Below, piece after piece: positions 17,703 through 26,777 of a stretch of DNA of 64,000 bases; positions within the stretch are counted from its first letter, which is position 1, and each line of letters starts with the position of its first letter. Where the stretch lies: the NCBI GenBank assembly GCA_020854105.1, contig JADZGB010000003.1:160392-224391 (forward strand), in the 5' to 3' direction. The position numbers and the translations under genes were made by a program. Source of the DNA: Burkholderiales bacterium (GTDB taxonomy: Bacteria; Pseudomonadota; Gammaproteobacteria; Burkholderiales; SHXO01). The notes beneath the pieces are model-generated. The model was not told the origin of the DNA. It ran no database searches and saw only the letters and a program-made list of their open reading frames with translations.

Positions 17703-18637
17703 CCTCCGAGGACCTGCTGAATCTTCTCGGCTGCCCGCCGGCAGACGATGCGCACGGCATCGGGGCTGAACCCGCCGCAATGAGGCGTGATGATGAGGTT
17801 ATCGTGCGTCCTGGCGTACTCGACGAGCGGATGATTCGACACATCGGGCTCTCCCTCCAGCACGTCAACTCCCGCCGCCGCGATACGCCCGTCCGTGAGC
17901 GCATCACGTAGCGCGACCTCGTCCACCAACGCGCCACGTGATGTGTTGACGAATATCGCGCCGTGCTTGAACTGGTCGAGCAATTGCTTCGATACCATGC
18001 CCCTCGTCTCCTCCGACAGGTGCACGTGGATCGAGACGAAGTCGGACGAGGCGACGAGCGACTGGAGCGATCGGCGTTCGACGCCTGGCGGAAGCGTCGC
18101 CTGGTGAGGATCGTGGGCGAGCACGGACATGCCGAATGCCTGGCCATAGCGCGACATCCATCCGCCGATGCGGCCGCACCCGATCAATCCCAGCACCTTT
18201 CCCTTCAGCATCGTGCCCGGAAACTCCTCGCGCACCCAGCGCCCCGACTCGGTATGCCGCAAGGCGCCTTTCAGATTGCGCGCGCATGCCATCAGCAGTG
18301 CCCACGACAACTCCGCGGCCGGCGTGATGTTCCGCAGCAGGTCGGGATCCTCCTTCAACGTTCGCACCGGCACGTTGCGCTGCGCGAGCACCCGCCGAGC
18401 GATGTGATCCGAACCCGTTGTCGCACAGCTGACGATCTTCAAGCGCGGGGCGGTCTGCACCATGGCGTCGGAGATGCGGGTCTTCATGGACGCATCGAGG
18501 AGCGCATCGGCCTCCTTCAACGCGGCGGCGACCGCGTCGTCATTTGCTTCCACATGCCGCACCAGCCAGGGCGGCGACAGGACCGTGCGCGCAGCTTCCA
18601 ATCCCTCCTGGCTGCCGAGATAGATCACCAGTGCCAT
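17699..18637 (-). CDS. D-isomer specific 2-hydroxyacid dehydrogenase
   Basis: LKIVSCATTGSDHIARRVLAQRNVPV...LKGKVLGLIGCGRIGGWMSRYGQAFGM...VNTSRGALVDEVALRDALTDGRIAAAGVDVLEGEPD...LIITPHCGG. Confidence 0.9.
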   Translation of the reverse strand: MALVIYLGSQEGLEAARTVLSPPWLVRHVEANDDAVAAALKEADALLDASMKTRISDAMVQTAPRLKIVSCATTGSDHIARRVLAQRNVPVRTLKEDPDLLRNITPAAELSWALLMACARNLKGALRHTESGRWVREEFPGTMLKGKVLGLIGCGRIGGWMSRYGQAFGMSVLAHDPHQATLPPGVERRSLQSLVASSDFVSIHVHLSEETRGMVSKQLLDQFKHGAIFVNTSRGALVDEVALRDALTDGRIAAAGVDVLEGEPDVSNHPLVEYARTHDNLIITPHCGGFSPDAVRIVCRRAAEKIQQVLGG

Positions 18638-18670
18638 GCTGAGCCTTGACCGTTCATCGCGCTTTGCGCT

Positions 18671-19588
18671 TCAGTTCGCCTTCGCCAGCCAGAAGTAAAG
18701 ATAGTCGCCCGTGCCAGCCTGCTCCAGGCTCGCTTGCCAGGATCGTTCCATGACCGACGGGACCTCGGGTAGCGGATCCGCGCCACCCGGGCGCTTGTCA
18801 CGCAGCCAGCGCAGGGCGTTGGACAAACCGAAACGGTGCACGCATCGCGCTTCGATCACACGCAACCCGGCTCGTTGCGCGCACACCTGGAAGGAATCCA
18901 CGTCGAAGTACCAGCGATGCACCGTCCGGTAGAAGAAGGCTGGGTAATCCGCGGGCAGCAGATCCATGAGCACGTCCCTGCGATTGGGCGTACTCACGAG
19001 TGCGCGCCCGCCAGTCCCCAGAAGATGCGCGATCCCGAGCAGAAAATCGAGGGGGTCAGACACGTGCTCGATCACGCTGAAGCTGAACACGAAGTCCGCG
19101 TCGCCCATCCCAGCTTCGACCGCCTCAGGGCAGGTCGAAAAGGCCTGGTGGCCTCGTTCCCGCAGCGAATCGTGATACCCGACGCAGGGCTCGATCGCCA
19201 CCGTCGTGCATGCCAGTCCGGCAACGTGATCCAGGAAGCTACCCGCGGCACAACCGACATCGACTACCGTGCGGCCTCGCAGGTTCTCGGGCCAGAGCAC
19301 CTTGAGGTTCGCCAACTGCAGTACGTCGTGCGAGGCGAGGTACTCTCTGGCCGCCTCTCCTGCTGCGAGCAGCTCGCGATAACGGGCCGACACGTAGATG
19401 TCGCCACCATGACAGTGCTGTTCCGACAGTCTCTCCACCGAGCAGCCGGCGCAGCGAGCAACCACCGCGGAGTCAGGCGACAGACGCCCGAACGCACCAT
19501 CGCGTACCGCACCGGTGCGCACCGGACGCCACTCGACGGATCCGCAGATCTCGCACGGTGCGAACCCGATGTCCGCGACTCCCGTCAT
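18671..19588 (-). CDS. Class I SAM methyltransferase with N-terminal cysteine-pair (zinc-ribbon-like) motif
   Basis: PCEICGSVEW...VVARCAGCSVERL...GRTVVDVGCAAGSFLDHVAGL...FVFSFSVIEHVSDPLDFLLGIAHLLGTGG. Confidence 0.83.
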   Translation of the reverse strand: MTGVADIGFAPCEICGSVEWRPVRTGAVRDGAFGRLSPDSAVVARCAGCSVERLSEQHCHGGDIYVSARYRELLAAGEAAREYLASHDVLQLANLKVLWPENLRGRTVVDVGCAAGSFLDHVAGLACTTVAIEPCVGYHDSLRERGHQAFSTCPEAVEAGMGDADFVFSFSVIEHVSDPLDFLLGIAHLLGTGGRALVSTPNRRDVLMDLLPADYPAFFYRTVHRWYFDVDSFQVCAQRAGLRVIEARCVHRFGLSNALRWLRDKRPGGADPLPEVPSVMERSWQASLEQAGTGDYLYFWLAKAN

Positions 19589-19622
19589 CGCCTCTCCTTG
19601 CTGCTCGGCATCCCGCGATTCC

Positions 19623-20789
19623 TCATGCGGGAAGATAGTTGAGGCGCTTCTCGATGCTGAGCGGCACCTCAGCGAGCACGTCTGCGATCCTGGCACCTGC
19701 CGACCCATCACCGAACATGAGCGACCGCGGATAACGACCATGATCGAGTTGGCGGAGGATCGCCGCTTCGATTGCGCGGGCATCATGGGGCGCATCGACC
19801 ACGTTCGATGCGCGCTCCCGGCCTCGCTGCCGGCTGCCGATGTTCACGCACGGCACGCCGAGAAAGGCCCCCTCCCGCAATCCCGAGGATGAATTCCCCA
19901 CCAGACAGTGAGCGTTGTTGATCAGCCGCGCATAGTCCTCGGGGCTGAAGTTGCGGTAGAAGTGCATGTAGTCGGGCCGGTGGCGCTCTCGGAACACACG
20001 CAAGCCCTTGGCTACGTCGTCCGAGCCTGCATCGACGTTGGGCCACAGCCATGCCACCTGCAGACCGCGCTTGCCCATGGCTGCGACCGCCTGCAGTGTC
20101 TCGTTGACCTGCTTGAAGCCCTCGCCGTACTCCGTGGTCACCGGGTGCTGCAGGACCACCATATAGGGTTTGGCGGGGTCGAGCGGTGCACCGACGCCCT
20201 TGTAGCGCTCCAGCAACTCATAGGTGATCGAAAGGTCCGCTTCAGCGAGCAAGTCGATGGCAGGACAGCCCGTCAGGTGGATGGCGCCCGGATCCTCGCC
20301 CATGCGGATGAGGTACTCGCGGGCGCGCTCGGTCGCCGGAAAGTGGATGTGGGCCAGTTTCGTGATTGCGTGCCGGACGCTCTCGTCGATGGAGCCTGTC
20401 ACCTCGCCGCCCTGAGTGTGCGCGAGCGGGATGTTCATGTAGCTCGATGCCACCGCAGTGGCGAGAGTCTCGAAGCGATCCGCGACAGTGAGGACGACGT
20501 CGGGCTTCAGATTCTCGAAATGAGTTGCCAACTCCACGATCGCCAGCCCGGTGGACTTGGCCATCGTCGTCGGCGTCTCACCCTCGACAATCGAATGGAC
20601 CACGCTGTCCGGCTCGAAACCGTCGGCGCGGATGATCTTGATCGCCTCTCCGAAGCGATACAGCAGCGCAGATGCACCGACGATGAGCTGGAGTCGGAGG
20701 CCCGAATGGGCCTTCGCGGCACGCAGGAAACTCTTGATACGCCCGTAGTTGGCGCGGCTGTTCACCACGACGCAGATCTTGCGGGTCAC
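19623..20789 (-). CDS. neuC: Hydrolysing UDP-GlcNAc 2-epimerase, NeuC/LegG-like
   Basis: MTRKICVVVNSRANYGRIKSFLRAAK...VLTVADRFETLATAVASSYMNIPLAHTQGGEVTGSIDESVRHAITKLAHIHFPATERAREYLIRMGE. Confidence 0.9.
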   Translation of the reverse strand: MTRKICVVVNSRANYGRIKSFLRAAKAHSGLRLQLIVGASALLYRFGEAIKIIRADGFEPDSVVHSIVEGETPTTMAKSTGLAIVELATHFENLKPDVVLTVADRFETLATAVASSYMNIPLAHTQGGEVTGSIDESVRHAITKLAHIHFPATERAREYLIRMGEDPGAIHLTGCPAIDLLAEADLSITYELLERYKGVGAPLDPAKPYMVVLQHPVTTEYGEGFKQVNETLQAVAAMGKRGLQVAWLWPNVDAGSDDVAKGLRVFRERHRPDYMHFYRNFSPEDYARLINNAHCLVGNSSSGLREGAFLGVPCVNIGSRQRGRERASNVVDAPHDARAIEAAILRQLDHGRYPRSLMFGDGSAGARIADVLAEVPLSIEKRLNYLPA

Positions 20790-21832
20790 GACGCGAGGTC
20801 CTCCCAGTTAAGCAACCGGCCCGGCACGACGTCGCGGCGCAGTTTCATGCCGACAAGCTTGGCGAGTTGATCCGCGGGTATGCCGGTCGCCGGCTTCTTC
20901 AGCGTCAGCATATCGGCGGTCAGCGCGGTGCCGGCAGGAAGCGCCCGGGAGGGTGCGATGCTCTTTCCGAAGGTGTTGCGCATGGCGGACAACCCGTCCG
21001 CCATGGCGTCCTTGTCCACCGGGTGCGCGTCCATCAGCGCGAAGCTGTCCCTCGCATCCCGGACGCGAGAGAACTGCTCGAACGTCACGGAAGCCGGCAC
21101 GTCGGGGCCGAAGACGCGGGGGTGGAAGGTGACGTGAAGCTCGACGATGTCACAACCCCGGGCGATGGCCGCGATTGCCGGGTACTCGCTGGCCGAGTGG
21201 TCGGACAGTCCGATCGGACAATCATAGCGGCGCCTCAACTCGTCGAGCACGTTCAGCCCGACTTCCTGCAAAGGCGTCGGATACTTGCTGGTGCACTGAA
21301 ACAGCACGAGCTGCGCACCTCGGGCGCGCAGGCGAGCGAACGCCTCGTCGATCTCTTCCCAGCGGCTCATGCCCGTACTGAGCAGGATCGGCCCGCCCGC
21401 TCCGAGCATCGCCTCGAGCAAATCCAGCGACTTCACTTCGCCAGATCCGACTTTCCACCCCGGAACGCCGAGTCTCGCGAGCATCTCGACTGCCATCACG
21501 CTGAAGGGCGAGCTCAGGAATACGAGGTTACGTGCTCGCGCATGCTCCGCAAGGCCAGCCCACTGCGCCTCGGAGAACTCCATTCGGCGCCAGTACGCGA
21601 ATCGCGTCTCGTCCTGTCGCGAAAATCTCACCCGGAATGGTTCGTCGAGGGTCGATTCGGCGGCAGCGATATGGGTCTGGAACTTGATTGCATCCGCACC
21701 AGCGTCAGCGGCCGCATCGATGAAGGCATGCGCCATTCCGAGCGAGCCATCGTGGCTCTGGGAAACCTCTGCGACCAAGAACGTGCGGTGACCGGGACCA
21801 ACCGGCTGATCACCGAGGAGGATCGTATTCAT
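20786..21832 (-). CDS. neuB: N-acetylneuraminate/nonulosonate synthase, NeuB-like with SAF-like C-terminus
   Basis: FLVAEVSQSHDGSLGMAHAFIDAAADAGADAIKFQTHIAAAEST...VPGWKVGSGEVKSLDLLEAM...ILLSTGMSRWEEID...GLSDHSASEYPAIAAIARGCDIVELHVTFH. Confidence 0.92.
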   Translation of the reverse strand: MNTILLGDQPVGPGHRTFLVAEVSQSHDGSLGMAHAFIDAAADAGADAIKFQTHIAAAESTLDEPFRVRFSRQDETRFAYWRRMEFSEAQWAGLAEHARARNLVFLSSPFSVMAVEMLARLGVPGWKVGSGEVKSLDLLEAMLGAGGPILLSTGMSRWEEIDEAFARLRARGAQLVLFQCTSKYPTPLQEVGLNVLDELRRRYDCPIGLSDHSASEYPAIAAIARGCDIVELHVTFHPRVFGPDVPASVTFEQFSRVRDARDSFALMDAHPVDKDAMADGLSAMRNTFGKSIAPSRALPAGTALTADMLTLKKPATGIPADQLAKLVGMKLRRDVVPGRLLNWEDLAS

Positions 21833-21845
21833 CGTCGATCAGGAA

Positions 21846-23645
21846 TCATGCAGCCGAGGCGACCTGGACCATCTCGCGGAAGCGAGGGTTACGGGCGACG
21901 AGGTCGCCGAACGTACCCTGGGCCGCCACCTGGCCTTTGTCCAGCAGGAAGATGTGATCACATCCCTGCACCGTGGAGAGGCGGTGGGCGATCACGATCA
22001 CCGTCACCTCGTTGTGCAGATTATGCACCGCTTCCATGACGGCCTGTTCCGTCACGTTGTCCAGCGCGCTGGTCGCCTCGTCGAGGATCAGTACCTGCGG
22101 GCGGTGGTAGAGCGCCCGCGCGATGCCAATACGCTGCCGCTGCCCGCCGGACAGGCGTACGCCGCGTTCGCCGACGACGGTTTCGTACCCCCGAGGCAGC
22201 TCCCGCATCACGAACTCATGCAGGTTGGCGATGCGCGCGGCGTGCTCGACTTGTCCGATATCGATCTGATCCACAGGAACTCCGAACGCGATATTCGAGG
22301 CGACGCTGTCGTCGGTCAGGTAGATGCTCTGCGGCACGTAGCCGAGGATGCGCTGCCACGATCGCAGGTTGGCCTTCGTGATCGTGACTCCATCCACGCG
22401 CACCTGACCCGACTGGGGCCACAACAACCCCAGCAACACATCGACTGTCGTGGTCTTGCCCGAGCCCGTGGTGCCGACGAGTCCGATGGTGGCGCGTGCC
22501 GGAATGATGAGGCTCAGCTCTTGCAGTACGGTACGGCTCGACTTCGGATAGGCGTAGACGATTCCGTCCAGCACGATATCGCGCTCGAGCTTCATTGCAT
22601 CACGGCTTGCTTCGGACTCCGCCGGAGGAGACCCGAGCGCCATCAGATCGGCGTGGATCGCATCCAGCGCGGGACCGGCGAAGCGCAGCGTGGACAGATG
22701 GGCGTAGACCTGCTGAATGGCGGGCATCAGCCTATAGCTCGCCAAAGCATAGAGGCCGATGATGGGGAGGGCCCCCTGCAGCCCCCCGGCGGTGCGCATC
22801 AGATAGAGGACCACCGCCAGCATGCCGCCGAAGGCCAGGATCTCCAGGAGATAGCGTGGCAGCTGTTTCGCCAACTGGGCAGTCGTCACCTGCTGCGCGT
22901 AGCGGTGAGCGGGGGCCTCGTAGCGTTTGGCGACGATGCGCTCGAGGCCGGAGATCTTCACTTCCTTGATCCCGCCAAACGCCTCCGCGAGCGTCTTGAA
23001 CAGCAGCTGTCGCGCCTCGACCCGCTCCTTTCCCAGCCGTCCCAGTCGCTGCCGCAGCAGTAGGTAGATAAGCCCATATCCAATCCCAAGGCCAAGCGTG
23101 ACGCACAGAGCGAGAAAAGGATCGGCGACTACGAGCAGCACCAGCAGAGCGAGCGCGACCGCCGCCTGCGCCACGAGTTGCATGAATGGTATCAGCGCGT
23201 TGCGAATCACCTCGTGCACTTCGGTGAGGACCACCTTGCCGAATTCGGCACTGTGGCGATCGAGGAATGCCTCGTACGGCTGGTGGAGATAGGCTGTTAC
23301 GAGTCGCTTGCCCAGCGAGTACTCGCGCATGTGCGTGTAGCGCAGCAGGGCCCAGGTCGTCATCGCCTTGAATGCAATGGACAGTACCAGGGCGGCGAAC
23401 ACCAATACCCCGAGGAAGAAGAGGAACGCGTCCGGATTCGTGAAGCCCAGGCCCTCGTAGGCCGCGGAAAGGTAGTGGTTATCGCTCACCACGTCGGGAT
23501 TGGCAGCGACTGAGATGAAGGGCATGATCGAGGCCACGCCGACCGCGTCGAGCACACCCATCACCAGGATCAGTCCGACCAGCAGGTATGCATGGCGGCG
23601 CTCGCGGGCCGACAGCAGCTGCAGGATCTTTCGGATCACGTCCAC
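21846..23645 (-). CDS. ABC transporter, fused permease/ATPase (PglK/MsbA-like flippase)
   Basis: Hydrophobic N-terminal TM region; GLVGTTGSGKTTTVDVLLGLLWPQSG, VRLSGGQRQRIGIARALYHRPQVLILDEATSALDN, IAHRLSTVQGCDHIFLLDKG. Start inferred (GTG at 23645). Confidence 0.85.
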   Translation of the reverse strand: MDVIRKILQLLSARERRHAYLLVGLILVMGVLDAVGVASIMPFISVAANPDVVSDNHYLSAAYEGLGFTNPDAFLFFLGVLVFAALVLSIAFKAMTTWALLRYTHMREYSLGKRLVTAYLHQPYEAFLDRHSAEFGKVVLTEVHEVIRNALIPFMQLVAQAAVALALLVLLVVADPFLALCVTLGLGIGYGLIYLLLRQRLGRLGKERVEARQLLFKTLAEAFGGIKEVKISGLERIVAKRYEAPAHRYAQQVTTAQLAKQLPRYLLEILAFGGMLAVVLYLMRTAGGLQGALPIIGLYALASYRLMPAIQQVYAHLSTLRFAGPALDAIHADLMALGSPPAESEASRDAMKLERDIVLDGIVYAYPKSSRTVLQELSLIIPARATIGLVGTTGSGKTTTVDVLLGLLWPQSGQVRVDGVTITKANLRSWQRILGYVPQSIYLTDDSVASNIAFGVPVDQIDIGQVEHAARIANLHEFVMRELPRGYETVVGERGVRLSGGQRQRIGIARALYHRPQVLILDEATSALDNVTEQAVMEAVHNLHNEVTVIVIAHRLSTVQGCDHIFLLDKGQVAAQGTFGDLVARNPRFREMVQVASAA

Positions 23646-23816
23646 GTTGGTTGTCTCCACTGGCGGGACTGGCTGTACCGCCGTTTCTCGCCGGACGGTG
23701 GCGAGGCGGTCGGAAGCGCTGGCGCGCACCACGCGGCGACGCGACGGCGCGCGATCATAGCACGCCGGCGGCCTCATCCGGCCGCTCGAACATTGCGAAA
23801 CGCAGCCGGGCACGGC

Positions 23817-24146
23817 TCATTGGCCGTACTGGGTATTCACCCAGCTCCGATATGCGCCGCGGGTCACCTCGCGGACCCGCTGGCCGTTGTGCAGGTACCA
23901 GCGCAGCGTCCCGCGCAGACCGCCCTCGAAGGTCTCCGACGCCCGCCAGCCCAATTCGCCGTGCAGCGTCGAGGCATCGACCGCCGCCAGCGCCGCATCG
24001 ACCGCCGCCAGCGCCGAGAGGTTGCAGGGATTGCCGGCGCAGGTCAACTTGTCGAGATTGACCAGCGGCTCGTCCCGCTCCCGGAGTCACTCCAGGACGA
24101 AGTTCGAGCCGATGAACCTGGTGCCACCGGTGACGAGGATGGTCAT
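23817..24146 (-). pseudogene. rmlB: Remnant of dTDP-glucose 4,6-dehydratase (RmlB)
   Basis: Hand translation from 24146: MTILVTGGTRFIGSNFVLE*LRERDEPLVNLDKLTCAGNPCNLSAL..., in-frame TGA, then directly the C-terminus ELGWRASETFEGGLRGTLRWYLHNGQRVREVTRGAYRSWVNTQYG; the catalytic core is missing. Confidence 0.8.
23974..24015. repeat. Perfect 21-bp tandem duplication (2 copies of gcatcgaccgccgccagcgcc)
   Basis: Read directly; lies at the internal deletion junction of the rmlB remnant and encodes the LAAVDAALAAVDAS duplication. Confidence 0.9.
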
Positions 24147-24332
24147 CCCGGTGCCAAGCCTGGGGCGAACCCGGCGGGCGGACGGCGGGACACACCGCGG
24201 GCAACGCCTGGAAGACAGGCCAGAACTCGACGTGTCACGTGGCCTCAGGACACGGGTGAGATAATCGGGAAGCCTTCTTGCTTTCGCCGATGCTGGCGAA
24301 TGCCAATCCGCCTGTCAAACGATCCATTCATC

Positions 24333-25751
24333 ATGCTCATTCCCCTCATTCTCTCCGGCGGCAGCGGCACCCGCCTGTGGCCGGTGTCCCGCGAGGCCTA
24401 TCCCAAGCCCTTCATCAAGCTGCCCGACGGTCAGAGCCTGCTGCAGAAGACCCTGGGCCGCCTGGCCCCGCTGGGCGAGATCGCGGAGGTGATCACGGTA
24501 ACGAACCGGGAGCACCTGTTCGCCACCCGCGACGAGTATGCGCGCCTGGATGCCAGGTGCCGGCACTTCTTCGTGCTGGAGCCGCTGGCACGCAACACCG
24601 CGCCGGCGGTGGCGGTCGGAGCACTAGCAGCGGCGGCACGGCACGGTCCCGACGTCACGCTGCTGGTGCTGCCCGCGGATCACCTGGTTCCGGACGCCGA
24701 GGCGTTCGCACGCAGTGTCCAGCAGGCGCTCGTCCTGGCCGGGCAGGGGCACCTGGTGACCTTCGGCATCCAGCCCAGCTATCCGGAGACCGGCTTCGGC
24801 TACGTGGAACGGGGCGATCCGATCAAGGGTACCGAAGGCTATCGGGTCGCGCGCTTCACCGAGAAGCCGAACCTCGAGACCGCGCGCACGATGATCGAAT
24901 CGGGGCGCTATTACTGGAACTCCGGCATGTTCTGCTTCCGCGCCGACGTGTTCCTGGAGGATCTCGCCAGACTCGCAACCGAGATCGACCAGGGCGCGCG
25001 CCAGTGCTGGGAGTCGATCGCGACCGGGGACGATCACGTCCACCTGAGCCAGGAGATCTTCGGAAGGATTCCCGACATCTCCATCGATTACGCGGTGATG
25101 GAGAAGTCCGCGCGGGTTGCGGTGGTGCCGTCCACCTTCGCCTGGAGCGACGTCGGCTCGTGGAAGGCGGTCAGCGAACTCACCTCCCCCGATGCGCAGG
25201 GCAACCGTGCGCAGGGCGAGGCGATGTTCGTCGACAGCACCAACTGCTATGTCCAGAGCAGTTCGCGCATGGTCGCGGCGGTCGGACTGAAGGACGTGGT
25301 GGTGGTGGACACGCCGGACGCACTGCTGGTGGCCTCCCAGGACCACCTGCAGGACGTCAAGAAGGTCGCGCAGCAGCTCAAGCTCGCCAAGCACGACACC
25401 TATCTGCTGCACAAGACGGTGATGCGCCCCTGGGGCACCTACACGGTGCTGGAGGAAGGCGACGGGTTCAAGATCAAGCGCATCGTGGTCAAGCCGGGCG
25501 CCAGCCTCAGCCTGCAGATGCACTACCACCGCAGCGAACACTGGGTGGTGGTGTCGGGCACCGCGAAGGTGGTCAACGGCGAGCAGGACCTGCTCATCCG
25601 CACCAACGAATCGACCTACATCCCGGCCGGCCACAGGCATCGCCTGGAGAATCCGGGCAAGGTCGATCTGGTCATGATCGAGGTCCAGAGCGGCAGCTAT
25701 CTCGGCGAGGACGACATCGTCCGCTTCGAGGACCGCTACGGCCGGGGCTGA
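24333..25751 (+). CDS. manC: Mannose-1-phosphate guanylyltransferase/mannose-6-phosphate isomerase
   Basis: MLIPLILSGGSGTRLWPVSREAYPKPFIKLPDGQSLLQKTL...FTEKPNLETARTMIESGRYYWNSGMFCF...RPWGTYTVLEEGDGFKIKRIVVKPGASLSLQMHYHRSEHWVVVSGTA. Confidence 0.95.
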   Translation: MLIPLILSGGSGTRLWPVSREAYPKPFIKLPDGQSLLQKTLGRLAPLGEIAEVITVTNREHLFATRDEYARLDARCRHFFVLEPLARNTAPAVAVGALAAAARHGPDVTLLVLPADHLVPDAEAFARSVQQALVLAGQGHLVTFGIQPSYPETGFGYVERGDPIKGTEGYRVARFTEKPNLETARTMIESGRYYWNSGMFCFRADVFLEDLARLATEIDQGARQCWESIATGDDHVHLSQEIFGRIPDISIDYAVMEKSARVAVVPSTFAWSDVGSWKAVSELTSPDAQGNRAQGEAMFVDSTNCYVQSSSRMVAAVGLKDVVVVDTPDALLVASQDHLQDVKKVAQQLKLAKHDTYLLHKTVMRPWGTYTVLEEGDGFKIKRIVVKPGASLSLQMHYHRSEHWVVVSGTAKVVNGEQDLLIRTNESTYIPAGHRHRLENPGKVDLVMIEVQSGSYLGEDDIVRFEDRYGRG

Positions 25752-25766
25752 TCGGGCAGCGGGCTC

Positions 25767-26777
25767 CTACTGCACGCCGTAGTACTCCCGGTACCACTTC
25801 ACGAACGCGCCGATGCCCTGCTCCAGCGGGGTGCTCGGCGCGAATCCCACGTCGCGCCGCAGGTCCGCCGTATCGGCAAAGGTGCTGGGTACGTCACCGG
25901 GCTGCATCGGCAGCAGCCGCTTCTGCGCAGTGCGTCCGAGCGCGCGCTCGAGAATGGCGATGAACTCGGTGAGCTGCACCGGATCGTGATTGCCGATGTT
26001 GTACACCCGGCAGGGCGCCGTGCTGAGCGCGGGATCCGGACAGGTCATGTCCGCTGCCGGATCGCCCGCCGGAATGCGCTCCATCACGCGCACGACACCT
26101 TCGACGATGTCGTCGATGTAGGTGAAGTCGCGCGACATGTCGCCGTGGTTGAACACGTCGATCGGCCTGTCCTCGAGAATCGCGCGCGTGAACAGGAACA
26201 GCGACATGTCCGGCCGGCCCCACGGCCCGTACACGGTGAAGAAGCGCAGGCCGGTGCACGGCAGGCCGAACAGGTGGCTGTAGGTGTGCGCCATCAGTTC
26301 GTTGGCCTTCTTGGTCGCCGCGTACAGGCTCACCGGATGATCGGTGCCCTCATGCTCGCTGAAGGGCAGCTTGCGGTTCGCGCCGTAGACGCTGGAGCTG
26401 CTCGCATACACCAGGTGCGGGCAGCGCGAGTGCCGGCAGCCCTCGAGGACGTTCAGGAAGCCGGTCAGGTTGCTGTCGCTGTAGGCGTGCGGATTGTGCA
26501 GCGAGTGGCGTACGCCGGCCTGCGCGGCCAGGTGCACGACTCGCTCGAAGCGCCCGGCGGCGAACAGGCCGGCCATGCCGTCGCGGTCGGCCAGGTCGAG
26601 CCGCTCGAAACGGAAGCCTGCCCGCGGCAGCAGCCGCGCGAGCCGTGCCTGCTTGAGCGCCGGGTCGTAGTAGGCGTTCATGTTGTCCAGGCCGACCACC
26701 TCGTGGCCCGCGGCCAGCAGCCGCTCGCTCACGTGCATGCCGATGAATCCGGCGCAACCGGTGACGAGTACCCTCAC
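25767..26777 (-). CDS. NAD-dependent UDP-sugar epimerase (UDP-glucuronate 4-epimerase-like)
   Basis: VRVLVTGCAGFIGMHVSERLLAAGHEVVGLDNMNAYYDPALKQARL...SSSSVYGANRKLPFSEHEGTDHPVSLYAATKKANELMAHTYSHLFGLPCTGLRFFTVYGPWGRPDM; GTG start. Confidence 0.9.
   Translation of the reverse strand: MRVLVTGCAGFIGMHVSERLLAAGHEVVGLDNMNAYYDPALKQARLARLLPRAGFRFERLDLADRDGMAGLFAAGRFERVVHLAAQAGVRHSLHNPHAYSDSNLTGFLNVLEGCRHSRCPHLVYASSSSVYGANRKLPFSEHEGTDHPVSLYAATKKANELMAHTYSHLFGLPCTGLRFFTVYGPWGRPDMSLFLFTRAILEDRPIDVFNHGDMSRDFTYIDDIVEGVVRVMERIPAGDPAADMTCPDPALSTAPCRVYNIGNHDPVQLTEFIAILERALGRTAQKRLLPMQPGDVPSTFADTADLRRDVGFAPSTPLEQGIGAFVKWYREYYGVQ

Noticed and set aside
23974-24015. 21-bp repeat considered as a CRISPR fragment
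   Set aside because: Only two contiguous copies with no spacers and no cas genes; a simple tandem duplication. No CRISPR array was seen anywhere in the window.
23592-24332. N-terminal extension of the manC ORF
   Set aside because: The true manC start is MLIPLILSGGSGTRLWP at 24333; the upstream portion is antisense to the rmlB fossil.
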